Below are positions 34,867 to 47,157 of a stretch of DNA of 64,000 nucleotides, piece by piece. How positions within the stretch are numbered: the stretch's first letter is position 1; the number at the start of each line of letters is the position of its first letter. The position numbers and the translations under genes were made by a program. Below the pieces are notes generated by a model. It was not told the DNA's origin. It saw only the letters and a list, made by a program, of their open reading frames with translations, and searched no databases. This stretch comes from Bryopsis sp. KO-2023 (lineage: Eukaryota > Chlorophyta > Ulvophyceae > Bryopsidales > Bryopsidaceae): assembly GCA_030272585.1 (NCBI GenBank), contig BSYQ01000004.1:4340001-4404000 (forward strand). The letters run 5' to 3'.

Positions 34867-36728
34867 GTTTGGGAAGGTCGTCGATCTGCGGGAAGCCAGG
34901 AAACAAGCAGGTCACTTCGCCCACGAACAAACGTGCTCGAACAGGTACTTCTGGAACATGAGTCTTCGACGGCATTTTCACGATCGGCGTGACCGGTTGA
35001 AGGTCGGGGAAATACCTCCAGCCACCAAGGATGTCCACGGGCTCCTGAACTTGGGTGTTGTCGATAAACGTCGCGGGGTTGTGGCCCAGCCCCTGCCTGA
35101 CGCGGGTCATTCCAACTCTGGAGAAAACGACAAATCGCAAGGCGTTAACGAGAGGTCGGCCTAAGATACTCCAGAAAGCGTTGAAAGTCAAATCTCCATA
35201 AAGGCGTCCCTCCGTCACGATGTTTCAAACAAAACATCACCCCGGAAATATATTAAACACAAGAACGAAGAGTATGCACCGTGCTCACGATTGTCCAACA
35301 TCTCCCAGAGAAAAATTCCAAGAGTTTGCTCATCACTCGCAAGGGAATGCTTCGTTGGTCGCTACATTCAACAGGGTTACCTGGGGGATCGAAAGCGGTT
35401 GCGGCAAAGGCGCCAAGTTTTATCCGGCTTCCGCTTCAACAAAAAATAAGCCCAGGATTTTGGAGCCGCGGTACTTCTCGCGCGAACGGAGTCGTCGCGG
35501 GGCGCTTCAGCGTCAGGGAAGTATGTTATCCCTTGCAGCGTGATCCTTGACAGAAACTCGTACGCGGATGACTGACACTCACGAACCCTCGGTGTGCCTG
35601 TCGGAGATGACAGTGTTTTGGTGGGAAAACACTGTCAACACTGTCACTGTGTATTTTTCTGCAAAGGAAACACACTCAAAAAACGACTGCGAAGGAACAA
35701 TCACAGTGCTCACTGGACTTTTTTTTTTGGGGGGGGGGTGTAGACCCAAAAATGAACGAAGTGAGAGACGATGTCAGTTACGGGAAGTCGGGAAGTTATA
35801 TTGGCGTTGTAACGGTCACAAAGGACTGGTTTAGAACAGCAAAAGGAGGAGGAGGTCTGAGAAGGAACAGATGTCTGCAAAATTCGTCAATTAGGCAGCA
35901 CTGTGTGTGTGGATATTCGTTCTTCCCACAGTTTAATTCGTTCTATTCTATGTTGCCCCACAAAATGCCACCAATGCCCAATGTTCATTTGACCATTTGG
36001 CCATTTGATTTGAAATGCGTTGTGTGCAGTCCGTTTTCTATGATTCATTCTGTATTGTTCAGTTGATGGGAACGAGCACATGAGTCCTCCCGAAACCAGT
36101 CCCACGATTTTCATTCCATATCATTCACATTTCTTCAACTAATCCAAACACAAACAAACGAATAATTTATAGTAAGGCAAAAAGAGGCCATCACCAACTG
36201 GTGTATTTCTTTTCAATTTCGCCAGCCCGAAAGTGGCCCTAAGTTATGCTATTTCACCAAAAAAAACACTGGCCATCACCCCCATAACCAAACACAAACA
36301 AACAAATTTAAACACATTCCCCTTGAAGAATGAATTTGGAATTCCAAACGCGGGGTAAAATCGAATTTCTGGGAAAAGGGTGTCGGAATTTAAGAGGCGG
36401 AAGCCACGTCAAGTGCTTTGTTGTGCACGTCAGCCGCCATTGGCGTCGGCGAGGCGGGAACACACCCCGAACCCCCAGCCAGGACACTTGTACATATATA
36501 CGAGAACGTTGAGAAAGGAAAGGACAGCGCCTGTACTATGGCATGCTTCAAAAGCCGCCGTCGTTCCACGCATATTCGTATTCTGGGTTTGCCTACCAGT
36601 ACTGGCCTCGTCTGTTGTGCTCGACAAAACGCGATCATCTTCCACGAACCGCTCTGGTGCTCTTTGCAACTTATCGCGACCGGAATATTCTCCTCACGAG
36701 TCCGAGCACGGCGTCAATCTCGCTTCAG
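34867..36728. other. Possible additional exons, then intergenic
   Basis: Minus strand 35218-34870 is open, with 'NAFWSILGRPLVNALRFVVF' and 'EPVDILGGWRYFPDLQPV' segments. At 35560-35390 another open minus segment contains 'YEFLSRITLQGITYFPD' and ends at a good donor (CCCAG|GTAAC). These could be 5' exons of the adjacent hypothetical gene or a separate short gene; no family was recognised. From 35600 to 36300 the DNA is AT-rich with nothing evident. The segment 36380-36728 is the 5' flank of the ankyrin gene. Confidence 0.3.
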
Positions 36729-39700
36729 ATGCTTGCACTCTTGACAGTATTGGTGCTCTGCTGCGTTCCGACGCAAGCAGACGCACGTGACCTTCTGAGA
36801 AGTGAGTCGCTTCGAACTTGGTGTTGTTTCTCTCATAACTTTCGTTTTGATTCTCCTGTTGAAGGAATTTGCATGTACTTGCAGGGCGCACTCGCCGTTA
36901 TCGCAGCAGTAGTCCCAGTACTGGGACTACTGGGACTAGTACGGTATGTGTTCGACGCTTCATGTGTCAATTTCCTTTCGCAATTTTATGGCTCGAAATT
37001 CACTTTCTTGGTTCTTCCTTTCGAGAATCAGAGTGTCGAGACGAGGACTACTTTTAAGATTCGGAAGCTGCCGAAGAATGCAGCGCCGTCCGTTGTCGTA
37101 AGTCGACGCAAAATCGGACTCACACGAAAATAATCAAAGAGGCGCTCCCCCCCATTAAACTTGCACAAAGCTTCACTAGGTCAGACTCAGCCCCCAGATA
37201 TCCATATTCGCAAAAGTCATCCATTTTCCACAGTTGCATTCATCAGAATTCAAGTCCAGTACACACCAATTGATATTTTTTTGATGTGCCACATGGGAAC
37301 AGAGAGAATACAAGACAGAACTGGACGAAGCCCTCTACGATGCTGTGGGTCGCGGGGAATCCTCCACAGTCAAGGTTTGGTTACGTTGCTGCACTCCAGC
37401 CAAACAAGAAAAAACAAAAATGGCTCCATGCGGAAAGATTGTCACCAGCTGATCATGTGCTGTTTTGATTTTTTCAGGAGCTGATTGCAGGGGGGGCTGA
37501 TGTGTCCCATCAAAATTTCAGGTTCACTCCATTACAAGTTGCTGCTGTGTTGGGTCATGTGGACATTGCTGCACAACTCATTGAAGCAGGTGATTGGTTG
37601 CACTACTCACAGTTTTCTCAGTGGAAGTTGTCTGTTTCATGTAATAAACCCCCATTTTCATACATTTAGATATATATTTACCCGTTCTGGCGACGGATAT
37701 AACGATTATTGCCTAAATTTCATGTTGGTAGAAGACCTTTCACAAACCATGCGTGGAATCTCTTAAGCCATAACTTCTCCAAGGACTTGGAGGACCTGGA
37801 GGCTAAATTTAAACATAGATATTTTTTTATTTTTTTTGTCTGTTTTAATTTCCTTCAACAAGTGCTGCAGGGGCCGAAGTTGATGCGCAAGAGGAGGAAG
37901 GCGGATCCGCATTATATTTAGCTGCACAAGAAAGCAATTTGGATATTGTGAAGCTTTTGGTCAAAGCAGGTGATTAGTGGAATGGTGAAACCCCATGCAG
38001 ATGCCCTTACATTTGCACAGAGTCTTGATTTGCATGCTTGCCAGGCTCCAGTTACCCCGTTCGCCAAGTAGTAAATTTTGTCTCTATTTTTTTTTAGCTA
38101 ATTACTTTTTTTAGAATTGGATAAAGTGGCCATTCCACTTCATAAAAAGTGTTGACATTTTTTGTTGTGTTTTTTAAACAAGCCTAGTTTTTGGCTGACG
38201 ATCGCCTTCCAGATCCTCCCGATTTGCATGGAAAAGAAAAAACAATTTAGCTTTATGAAAAAGCTGGCCCATCAAAAATCAATGCAATCATTTTCTCATT
38301 TTCTGGGTTTTTTTCTTCGAAAATTATCCTCCAGCAAGAGCCCAAGTTCAAGCGTTCGCGAATTGGGATGGGGGACTGAATGGTTGGGAATACGGGGATA
38401 TTATAAAAAAATATAAAAAAACTTACAGAAACTCATGAAAACTTCAAAAATATAATGGCAGACAGCATTGTTTTTGAAATTGATTTCCATTTGGACTTGT
38501 TTTTTTTTTTGCCATTCGCGCCGGCGGTCAACAGGCAAAACCTTTTTGAACCAAACGATAAATACTTGCTTGAATGATTTTTTTTGATTGTTTCAGGGGC
38601 AACTGTGGATTTGAGAATAAAGAACGGTGACACCCCTTTGATGATTGCAGCGACTGCAGGTGCATTGAAAACCGTCGAGTTTCTTCTGGAATCAGGTACT
38701 GTTGGGGAAAAAAACTTGGCCACCCATCGAGATCCCTCCATTTGATCAAATTATATATCATTAATTAAATTTAAATTTAATTAAATTATTTAAAACGAAA
38801 TAAATTCATTTTTCATGCCACTGTGAGAAAAAACGATACAGCCACCTGGCCACCTTTTTTTTCCAGGCGATGAGAATTCGACACGACAAAAAAAATACCT
38901 CAATGTGAGGTTCAGTTTTTTTCAGTTTTGCATGATAACAGATAATGCTGGGGACAAAAAAATTTCATAATCGTTTCGTACAGGGGCCGAGATCGACGCA
39001 AAGGATGATGATGGTGGATTCGCATTGTATTTAGCTGCACAGGAAGGCAATTTGAGTCTTGTCAAACTTTTGGTGAAAGCAGGTGATTGGTCGAACGGTG
39101 AAACCCCATATGCACATGCCAGTTTAATTGTTGCATTGATGCTTGCTTGGGCTCCATGTTGCAACTCTGTTTTGCTTTTCTTTGGAAAAAAAACTGAATT
39201 CGGACAGAAAAGACACCGAAACCTGATGGTGGTGGTGTCGTACTGAAGAGTAATCCATGGGTGCTACATTTGCCAAGCAATTTGTTTTTTCTCTTAATTT
39301 GTATATACATATAATGTATATACATATAATTTTCTTTTCGTTTTTTTTTTGAGAAAAGGGGGTGGGATGGGGAGCTGAATCCTTTTCAGCCAAAGTGTTG
39401 GCTGTATGTATATATATACATTACTGCATATGGTGCATGACGAGCCCTGTCTGACTTGCTGTTCTTTGAAAATTGATCATCCAGCAGCACCCCATCGAAG
39501 CGTTTGTAAATTGTGGATGAGGTCGATAATACTTAATCAAATGGAGGTGGGTTTTTTCATCGTTTCAGGAGCAACTGTGGATTTGAAAACAGACCTCGGT
39601 GCCACCCCTTTGTTTATTGCGGCGATTCAAGGCACAGTGGAGATTGTGGAGTTTCTTCTGGAATCAGGTGCTGTTGGGGAAAATTTTGCCACCTATAGGT

Positions 39701-41762
39701 TTGATCGATATTATCACGCTGTGGTTGAAAAAAAACCCGACATACCCACCCGACCAGTCTGACTTATTTTGCCTTTCGTTTTGGCAAATAAATACAAGGC
39801 AAGAGACATTCTTGGCGAATTTCCTGGGAGAAAAATCACCGAACGTTTTCCAAACATTGCTGTGCGCCCCCTTCCAGCATGATCAATTCAACATAAAAAT
39901 GAAAACGGAGTGCGATTTTTGCAGTTGCAGTTTCACAAGATACTAGATAATTGTGCAACATATTTTCATTTAACATTCGATGCGTGGGTCAAAATTTTCA
40001 TAACCATTGCAGGGGCGGAAGTTGACGCACTTATTGAGGACGGCGGAACTCCACTGTTTCCTGCTGCACAGCAAGGTCATTTGGACGTTGTCAAGCTTCT
40101 GGTCAAAGCAGGTGACCATATATATACATGTATATATATATGTGTGTGTGTGTGCGTCATATGAATGAATGTTTAATTTACCTGAGGCAAACTTGCCCAA
40201 CGAAGGCCGTCCACAACGAGGTGATTTAGCCAAGCCCTTGGTAAAAATCCAGCTCAAATATGTACATATATACAGACATGCAATGTGGGCTTGTGCATAT
40301 TGCAAAAAAACTGTTGTTGAACGAGGCAGCCCATCTTGCACTTCTTTTTTTCTTGTTACTTTTTAAAGTTGCTTTTTTCTTGTCCGCACCAAACCGCCTG
40401 TTTTTTTAAAAAATCTTGAAGGTGCTATGCAAAATAAATAAGTACGATTGCAAATTGCAGACACAAAAGGGTCGAGAATCTCAGCTGCCACCCAACTCTT
40501 TTTTGTCAGACAATTGGTTTTTTTTCAAAAAGGACATATCATAATACGACACTTTTCCCCTTTCGGACGCGGCATGCACTCTGATTACGTCTCCATGACA
40601 GACACAAGCACATCCATTGAATTATTTTGTTTGTATGCGCCCTTTTTGAGCAGAAATTTCGAACACCAACAGCAAAGTCATTCGTGGTTGCTTCCTGCCA
40701 TAATGCGGGTCTCATCCACTGTGATTTCATATCTGAAAAAAATAAAAAAATAAAAAATTGCTTCACCATGCGTTGCAGGGGCCAACGTCGATACACAGGA
40801 TGAAGAAGGCATATCTGCATTACTCTTAGCTGCACAAGAAGGCCAATTGGATGTTGTAAAGTTTTTATTCAAAGCAGGTGATCTGTCGAATGATGAAACC
40901 CCCATGCAAAAGCACTCGGTACTTTCAGAGGAGACATTTATCGTTGCAGTGCGAAAACGAAAACTCCAATGGTGCATGGTGGCCCCTGTCTGACTCGATG
41001 TTGTTCGACAATGATCATCAAGCAACAACCTGTTTAAGCGTTCATGCAAGACGATGGTGCTGATTTCGAATTCTGCCGTTTGTTGTTTCAGGGGCATCTG
41101 TGGATTTGAAAACAGACATTGGTTCCACCCCTTTGATCATTGCAGCGACCGAAGCCAGACTGAAGATCGTTGAGTTTCTTCTGAAATCAGGTGCTGTTGG
41201 GGAAAAAAACTTGACCACCTATTGAGACCACCAATCGAAATCCTTAATGCATGCATGCACACGCCAACATTTGTTTTTTTTTTCATTTCACTGTCAGATC
41301 CAACTCACAGCAAAATTGTTGACAATTTTCATCATTTAAATTGTTAAATCTTACACAACGGTCCATCAGCGGACTTACAGAGTTGTCTAGTTGACTTATA
41401 GAGTTGGGGATTCACCAGGTGCCGATGTGCATGCTGTAAACGATAATGGACGCACCCCGTTGATGGCTGGTGCTCGTGAGGGGGGGAAAAAGCTGGTTCA
41501 GCTGATTTTGGACAATGGAGCGGAAAAAGATGCCCAAGATGAGGATGGTAACACCCCTCTGATTTATGCGTCTCATTTTGGGAATGAGGAAGCCGTCAAG
41601 TTTCTGATAAAGGCTGGTGCAGATCTTGACATTGAGGATGACAGTGGGGCAAAACCTGTGGATGTGATTTGCTTGTGTGTGGAGAGTGATGAAACGACAT
41701 GCAAAGAGGGGAAATGTGGCGAAGAAAAGAAAAGACGTCTCGAGACGCTTTTGAAACGCTGA
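36729..41762 (+). CDS. Secreted/endomembrane ankyrin-repeat protein
   Basis: Thirteen exons: 36729-36801, 36885-36943, 37032-37097, 37315-37374, 37478-37589, seven exons of exactly 99 bases (starts 37871, 38597, 38984, 39569, 40013, 40779, 41092) and 41419-41762. They total 1407 bases for 468 residues. Exon 1 encodes a hydrophobic signal peptide (MLALLTVLVLCCVPTQA|DA). A basic RRTRRYR stretch and Ser/Thr linker follow. About ten ankyrin repeats then run to the C-terminus, e.g. 'TPLMIAATAGALKTVEFLL' and 'LYLAAQEGNLSLVKLLVKAG'. Repeats alternate between two types. The tail is charged (KEGKCGEEKKRRLETLLKR). Ankyrin arrays bind proteins; the partner is unknown. Most such proteins are cytosolic, so a signal peptide is unusual. 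The exon 4 acceptor is the least certain site. Confidence 0.85.
37871..41190 (+). repeat. Tandemly amplified ankyrin exon cassettes with homologous introns
   Basis: A-type exons (37871, 38984, 40013, 40779) and B-type exons (38597, 39569, 41092) are each 99 bases and phase 1 at both ends. Introns after three A exons begin alike (GTGATT.GT.GAA.GGTGAAA near 37970, 39083 and 40878). Introns after B exons begin with the related G-T-(A/G)-CTGTTGGGGAAAA (38696, 39668, 41191). The duplicated unit therefore included introns. The B exon expected between 40111 and 40779 is missing. Confidence 0.8.
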
Positions 41763-43206
41763 AATATTGGGAAAAAAAACGAGTTTCATCAGACATAGGA
41801 TCCAACCAAGCGTTCACCCCCATCATGGGTTTGCTTCTGAACTTTTATTTTTTCATTAAGAAAATTCACCAACAGTTTTGGTTTCCTTTTTTTCTTTTTT
41901 GGAAAGGAGTGGGGGTCGGGGGATGCTCCAGATGAATATACAAACTGTATGCTTTTGGGTGTTTTTTCTTAACTATAGTTATCAGACACACATTCTGCAA
42001 CAATTTTGGCAAAGCAAAATACTGGATGCTATTTTTTTTTCAACCCTTTTTTTTCTATTGAAGAGGTGTATAGATATGGGTGTTTTTTGGGGGAGAGCTT
42101 TGCATTGGGTGCTAGTGGTGGTGATTCAACAACATGGATCATAGGTTTTTTTTCTTAGTTTCTTGGCAGTTTTTTGCCCTCAGGGGTTTAGCGTAGAACA
42201 GGGTGCATCGAAAGCAGCAAACTGTACAATCAGCGATCATTTTTGAAAAATCACCCCCTTAGAAATCTTGTAAACTAAGGAACTTGAATCACTGGCCTGC
42301 ATATCCAAGTTTTTTTAACGTTTTTAAATGTTAATCGAGCCTCCATGTTCCCCCACAAGCGCCTCAGTCAGACATGTGGCTGTCGACAAATAAAGGGGAA
42401 ATAGCACAAAAAGACATGTCCATGAATGGGTTGCACTCGGCCTTTTGGCCTTGTGTAAAACAATTAACGGTTTCATCATTGGGAACTTTATATATATAAT
42501 GCTTCCATACTTCTTCACCAACCCACCACTTTTTGTTAGTTCCCCAAAAAACAGACAAAAAAAGGCTTTCTCAACCATGGTTTTTGGGAAAATGCCCCCA
42601 GTGCAACAGTATTTTCTCAAATCAAACTTACATCCATTAAAAACAAATAACGTCCATCGACACAATGTGCATGATTTTACACACTCCTTTTCAATTGAGT
42701 ATTGATTGATATTCACGGCCCCAATTGTTTTCAGATTTTTTTTTTGTTTTTACCTTTGCTGCTTCTTTCAAAATCCCCCTCTTTTATCTTAGCTTTGTGT
42801 CCTGTGTTTCCTTATAAACTTCCTATATTCTCCACCCCCCCCCCCCAAAAAAAAAAAACCCAAAATTTTTTCCATGTCTTGTTTTCCCTTAGTATTTTTT
42901 TTTTCCATCACATGTATCCTCCATCTTATCTCACCTTCCAACACTTTTCTTTTAAAATAATTTGTTTCGACTTGTTTTCCGATTTTCTTTTTTCTTTTTT
43001 TTCCCCTGCTTAAAACTTCGATACTCCTAACCCGAAAAAAACCAAATCCGAGAAAACACCCAAAAAGAAAAACATCACCACAAAAACACGGAGACAATGA
43101 CCTCCGTTTTCCTTTTCTCGTTTTTTTTCTCCTTCACCCTTCCATCTCACTCTTTTCTCTCCCTTTCACATAGAATAAATTCTGCTTGATTACATTAAAA
43201 AAGAAT
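41763..43206. other. Intergenic, convergent 3' ends
   Basis: No gene. Contains the second copy of the dispersed repeat (42425-42460) and pyrimidine-rich DNA at 42730-43180, with C and A tracts near 42830-42860. Confidence 0.5.
42425..42460 (+). repeat. Dispersed repeat copy 2 (U2-like CTCGGCCTTTTGGCC core)
   Basis: Matches 11446-11481 over about 36 bases. The 14 bases CTCGGCCTTTTGGC equal, as I recall it, the conserved 5' stem-loop of U2 snRNA. No full-length U2 follows. Confidence 0.5.
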
Positions 43207-46010
43207 CTAAAACTGAAATGCTTCTTTGAACAGCCTGAGAAACTGCTCCTTCCTGGACTCTTTCCTACTTTTTTCCGAATCGTCGATAATCTCGAAATTC
43301 TCTTTTTCGGCTACCAAAACTTCAGGCTCCTCTTTTTCAATATCATCTGTGCTGACTTTTGCCTGGAGGTCCACGACCTCCATCAAATTCATCTTCCTAC
43401 TGTCATGATTTTTTGGCAGCTCTGCTGGGGGGGGGTCCGTGAATGCGGGGCCCGTTTCGTCTGGGGCCCGCTCAAGAATTAAACAATCGTTTGCTTTGGG
43501 GGGGGGCTGCTCTGTGTGGACTCCGATGGTCTGACAGTCAGAAACAGGATCGACCTGGTTTCCTGTGGCAGCGATGATTTTGATGTCCCTGTGTGCAAAT
43601 CAGAAACAATTTTGGGTTTATTGTCCATTTTTCTATGATTTTGGAACAGCAGGAGTATGTCTAAACAAAAGATGCGGGGAAAGTAAACGATGGAGGTCTG
43701 TTTTTTTTTGCCAATGGAAAAAAAAAGGGAGGAAGACTGCCTGTGGCACTTATTCCAGATGTGAAGTGATAAAAAAAAGCAAAATAGAGCACTGTGGATA
43801 TAATGCTTACGTTAAAAGGAGCTTACGTTAAAAGGAGCTTGTACAAAAAAGGGGGTCGGGGACTATGTCTAAGAAGCTTCCAAAAATCTGGAGCGGTGAA
43901 AAATAGTATGATTTTATGATAGTAAAAAGAGAATTCGTCAATTTATCTGAGCAGGTTTTTGTGTGTGTGTGACCTTCTGCTCAATTTCTGTTGTGAAAAA
44001 AAAATATCGATATTTCTTTTTAGATCCCAATCGTTTCCAACTTTTGCATCCAAATCCTTGGCTTTGTTGATTTTTTCAACATGACAGAATTTGCTTACCT
44101 TTTCGGAGTGGCGGTGTGGGCTGTTTCTTCTTTCTGTGCAAGAGCGGCATGAAACTCCTGGACGAACGAACTCATTTTCCCCGTCTTTCTGGCTGGGTGG
44201 AATTCTTGGGGGGGGTTCCCTGCTAAACACTCCACCAAGGGCAGCTTCAGCTTGGGCTGCGCTGGGGCACCTCCCTTCATTGCAGTTTCGTTTCGGAACA
44301 GCAATTCCTCCTCATAAAACTCGCTGTTTCCAGCCACCTGGAAACACACACACACACATCCTCATTCTCAACATCCTAGTTAGAAATGGAGGTAGGTTAT
44401 TGATAAAAATGCATATGCAACAGACACATCCCCTGGATGTGTCTGGGAAAAAAAATCAGCTATGAAGCAAAATCACCATCACCTGTCATTGACACACTCA
44501 GGTTTAAAAAAAAAAAAAAAACTTCCTTTTTTTTATTTTTTATTTTCCCCGAAGATTGTTTTTTTTGTTTTTCCCGAAGCGATTTTATTTTATTTCCTTA
44601 TTTTCATTTTTTTTCATAGAAATATTTTAGAAATCGCTTGGGGAAAAAAAGAAAAATCCTTTTTTTTCCCCCAAGGAGTAGCACATCAGTAGCCAAGATC
44701 TTCCACCCACCTGGTTCTGATATTCGAACAAAGCATCTTCCATTGATGGGAAAGGGAGCTGGCCAGTGGTCCCATCACCACATTCACGATCGCCAACTTC
44801 CTCCGCCATTCCAGAGATGGCCATGGCCAAATCCGAAGACAGCAAATGTGCACTGTATGACTCATCCAGGCCAAGTCCCCTCCGGAAGTCATTCGCCACC
44901 GTCTCATTCCCTGCATGCACTCCAGCTGCCAGAATTTCGATCATCCCAGCATCATTTGGGGGAGTGAATTGGAGGGGGGCTGGAAAAGAAGCCATCTGGC
45001 TTATCTGATTGGGCGGTGGTGAGTGTGTGGGTACTGGAGGGGTGGTCAGTTCAAAGGGGGGTTCCATAATGCTGAAGCCGCCTGGTGGGCTGAATTGACC
45101 TAGCTGCCCCTTTGCTGCGATGATGTCCATGTCCATCAGACCGGATGGAGACACTGATCTGTCTGAGGAACTGAGAGTGCCAGACCAGTTGGAAGAGTGA
45201 GACTCGTATTGATGAGTCAGGTACCCCTGTACATACACAGCATATCTCAATTAAAAGAATCCTGAATTTCCCAATTCATCCATTAAAAAAAATTATATAT
45301 ACACTTTTCTTAAATTTTATTATTTCAATCCTGTGAATATGGAGCGTTAAAGGTGGCACTGCACCAAGCGAACCTTGAACATAACTATGTAAAACAAACT
45401 TTCTATAACGCCAGGAAGGCTCGCTCCGGAAAGAAAAAGGGGGAGATTAACGTACCAGGTCGCTTGCCAAGGATGAGGCGGAGATCAGGCCGACGGGCTC
45501 CGTTATTCCCTCATTGGACGCCGCTGCGCCAGAGAAGTGCTCGACGTGGTCGGCAAGAGGCGCCTTATCGCTAGCCAGCCACTGGCTGACGCGGATCCCA
45601 GACGTGCTGTTACCCCACCAGCCCCCGGTCGCCTTCGAAAGCTCGGAAGTCGGGACCCCCAAGCTGGCGCCCAGCTTAGCGAGACTGACGCCCGTTTCTG
45701 GCATCAGCGGGACGAACTCAGGCGCGTTCACGTTCAGAGGATAGAACGGGCGAGCTCCAGCATTCAGCCACGGGGTTTTGCCAATGGCCTCCTCGGCTTT
45801 CCCATCTTCCTCCACGCGGAGCACGGCTTCAGCGACGTCCAATGGTATAGAACTAAAAATCGGATCCGCGTCGCATTCGCTGATCAGGATGGCTTCCAGG
45901 ATGGCGCCGAACCCCACTCCAAAGCTGCTGGTGTTGTGCGCCGGTCGTCCTTGCAAGATGGTCACGTCAGAGGCTAGAAGATCGAGCAGCTGACCCAACA
46001 GGTCCGCCAT
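43207..46010 (-). CDS. PAM2-motif protein (binds poly(A)-binding protein MLLE domain)
   Basis: Four exons: 46010-45456, 45226-44711, 44337-44099 and 43588-43207. Phases agree and total 1692 bases, 563 residues. Residues about 89-104 read 'FYPLNVNAPEFVPLMP', a good match to the PAM2 motif (xxLNxxAxEFxP) that docks onto the MLLE/PABC domain of cytoplasmic poly(A)-binding protein. The rest is largely disordered: Pro/Ser-rich around 'FELTTPPVPTHSPPPN', and acidic near the C-terminus, ending in a basic helix 'KESRKEQFLRLFKEAF'. Plant PAM2 proteins (CID family) and ataxin-2 act in mRNA translation and turnover, but I see no LSM, CUE, SMR or RRM domain, so the subfamily is unknown. The minus frame stays open upstream to about 46445; the ATG at 46010 was chosen because the upstream part looks non-homologous. 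Confidence 0.75.
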
Positions 46011-47157
46011 TTCTCCTGGAAAAGGGACCGCAAAAAAGTCGTCAGGAACGCTCGTGAATGGAAAACATACACCATCTTTCTTCGGGAAAGATCGCGAAGG
46101 ACCTTTGACGAACGTCCATGCCGCAATAAACAACGTTCGTTGAGGAAAGATGTGGGTCTTTCCGCCGGCGCGGTTAACCGTATCCGAAAAGATCCCACAC
46201 CGGACCGTGCCGTCGAAAAAAAGGGCACTAACAAGAAAAATTGCTTCGAATTCGCTCGTCTCAAACTGCGACGCGGAGCAAGCCCTTGTTACAAAACAGC
46301 GCCTAGCCATGAAGAGCCCAGCAACGGTTTCTGGAAAAGAACTGGCCCAGCTGAGCGCAATGCCGAAACTGGCCGCCTCTAGAAACGGTTGGGTACAAAA
46401 CAACGGTATCTTACCGCAAAGGAACAAAGGTCGTCGCCGGGCCACTACAGAACAGAGCCGCTGTTTCTTTCGTCAAATGGGGTTTGGAAATTGACCCTGC
46501 TTCGCTGATTTATCGGCCAGTGCTGTCCATCTCGTTCCTGATGAGCTCAACTTCCATAATTCTTGACAGAAACATCCGTTCCGTCAGTTTCTGGCATTGT
46601 GCAGCACAAAATTCGGCCCCCGTTTTCACTTTTGACGGGGTGGCGTCTGGCAATGTGGTTTTCAACGAAGCGACTGCAACGTTTCGCAAGCTCTTGATAC
46701 TCTTGAGTCATTTTTTTTTTCCGAGTCATTTTTTTGGAGGGCTGAGGCAATATTAAAACCGCCAAATGGCGGACGGGGTCAAAAGAAAGGGGTCGACCAC
46801 CAGGCCAGCGTTAAACCTTCTACCGCCCGACTTCTGAAAAAAACAATAGATGCAGTTGTAGGCTGATGTTCCCCGTTAAATGACTGGGAAAATCGGTGGA
46901 TCCGTTCATGCATTTTGGACAACGATTTCTGTCTCAGAACGGGTTGAAGGGGTGGAGCCAAAGGAAGGGAAACCTGCCTTGAATGGCCACAAGACAACTA
47001 CACTCCCAACTCCTGAACAATTTCTGACACACAGGAGAACGCTATTTCAAAAATCAAAACGGAATGTACAAAAAAAAACAGATGGTCCAAACTATCTTCA
47101 ATTTCAAGACCATGACCCCTCTTTTTTCTTAATTTTTTTTGATTGCCTGCCAGACAC
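46011..47157. other. GC-rich interval with competing open frames
   Basis: Between 46020 and 46500 long frames are open on both strands. Near 46690-46490 a minus-strand frame reads 'GAEFCAAQCQKLTERM' and 'FLSRIMEVELIRNEMD' before a stop, which looks like a real helical C-terminal exon. Its upstream exons were not found and the family is unknown. 46770-47150 shows nothing certain. Confidence 0.3.

Noticed and set aside
36885..37133. Hydrophobic frame reading GALAVIAAVVPVLGLLGLVR as a membrane segment
   Set aside because: The phase-1 junction with the signal-peptide exon selects the RRTRRYRSSS frame, which alone connects in phase to the ankyrin exons.
46011..46445. In-frame upstream extension of the PAM2-protein frame
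   Set aside because: Hydrophobic, low-similarity sequence without support; other frames are equally open, so the ATG at 46010 was kept.
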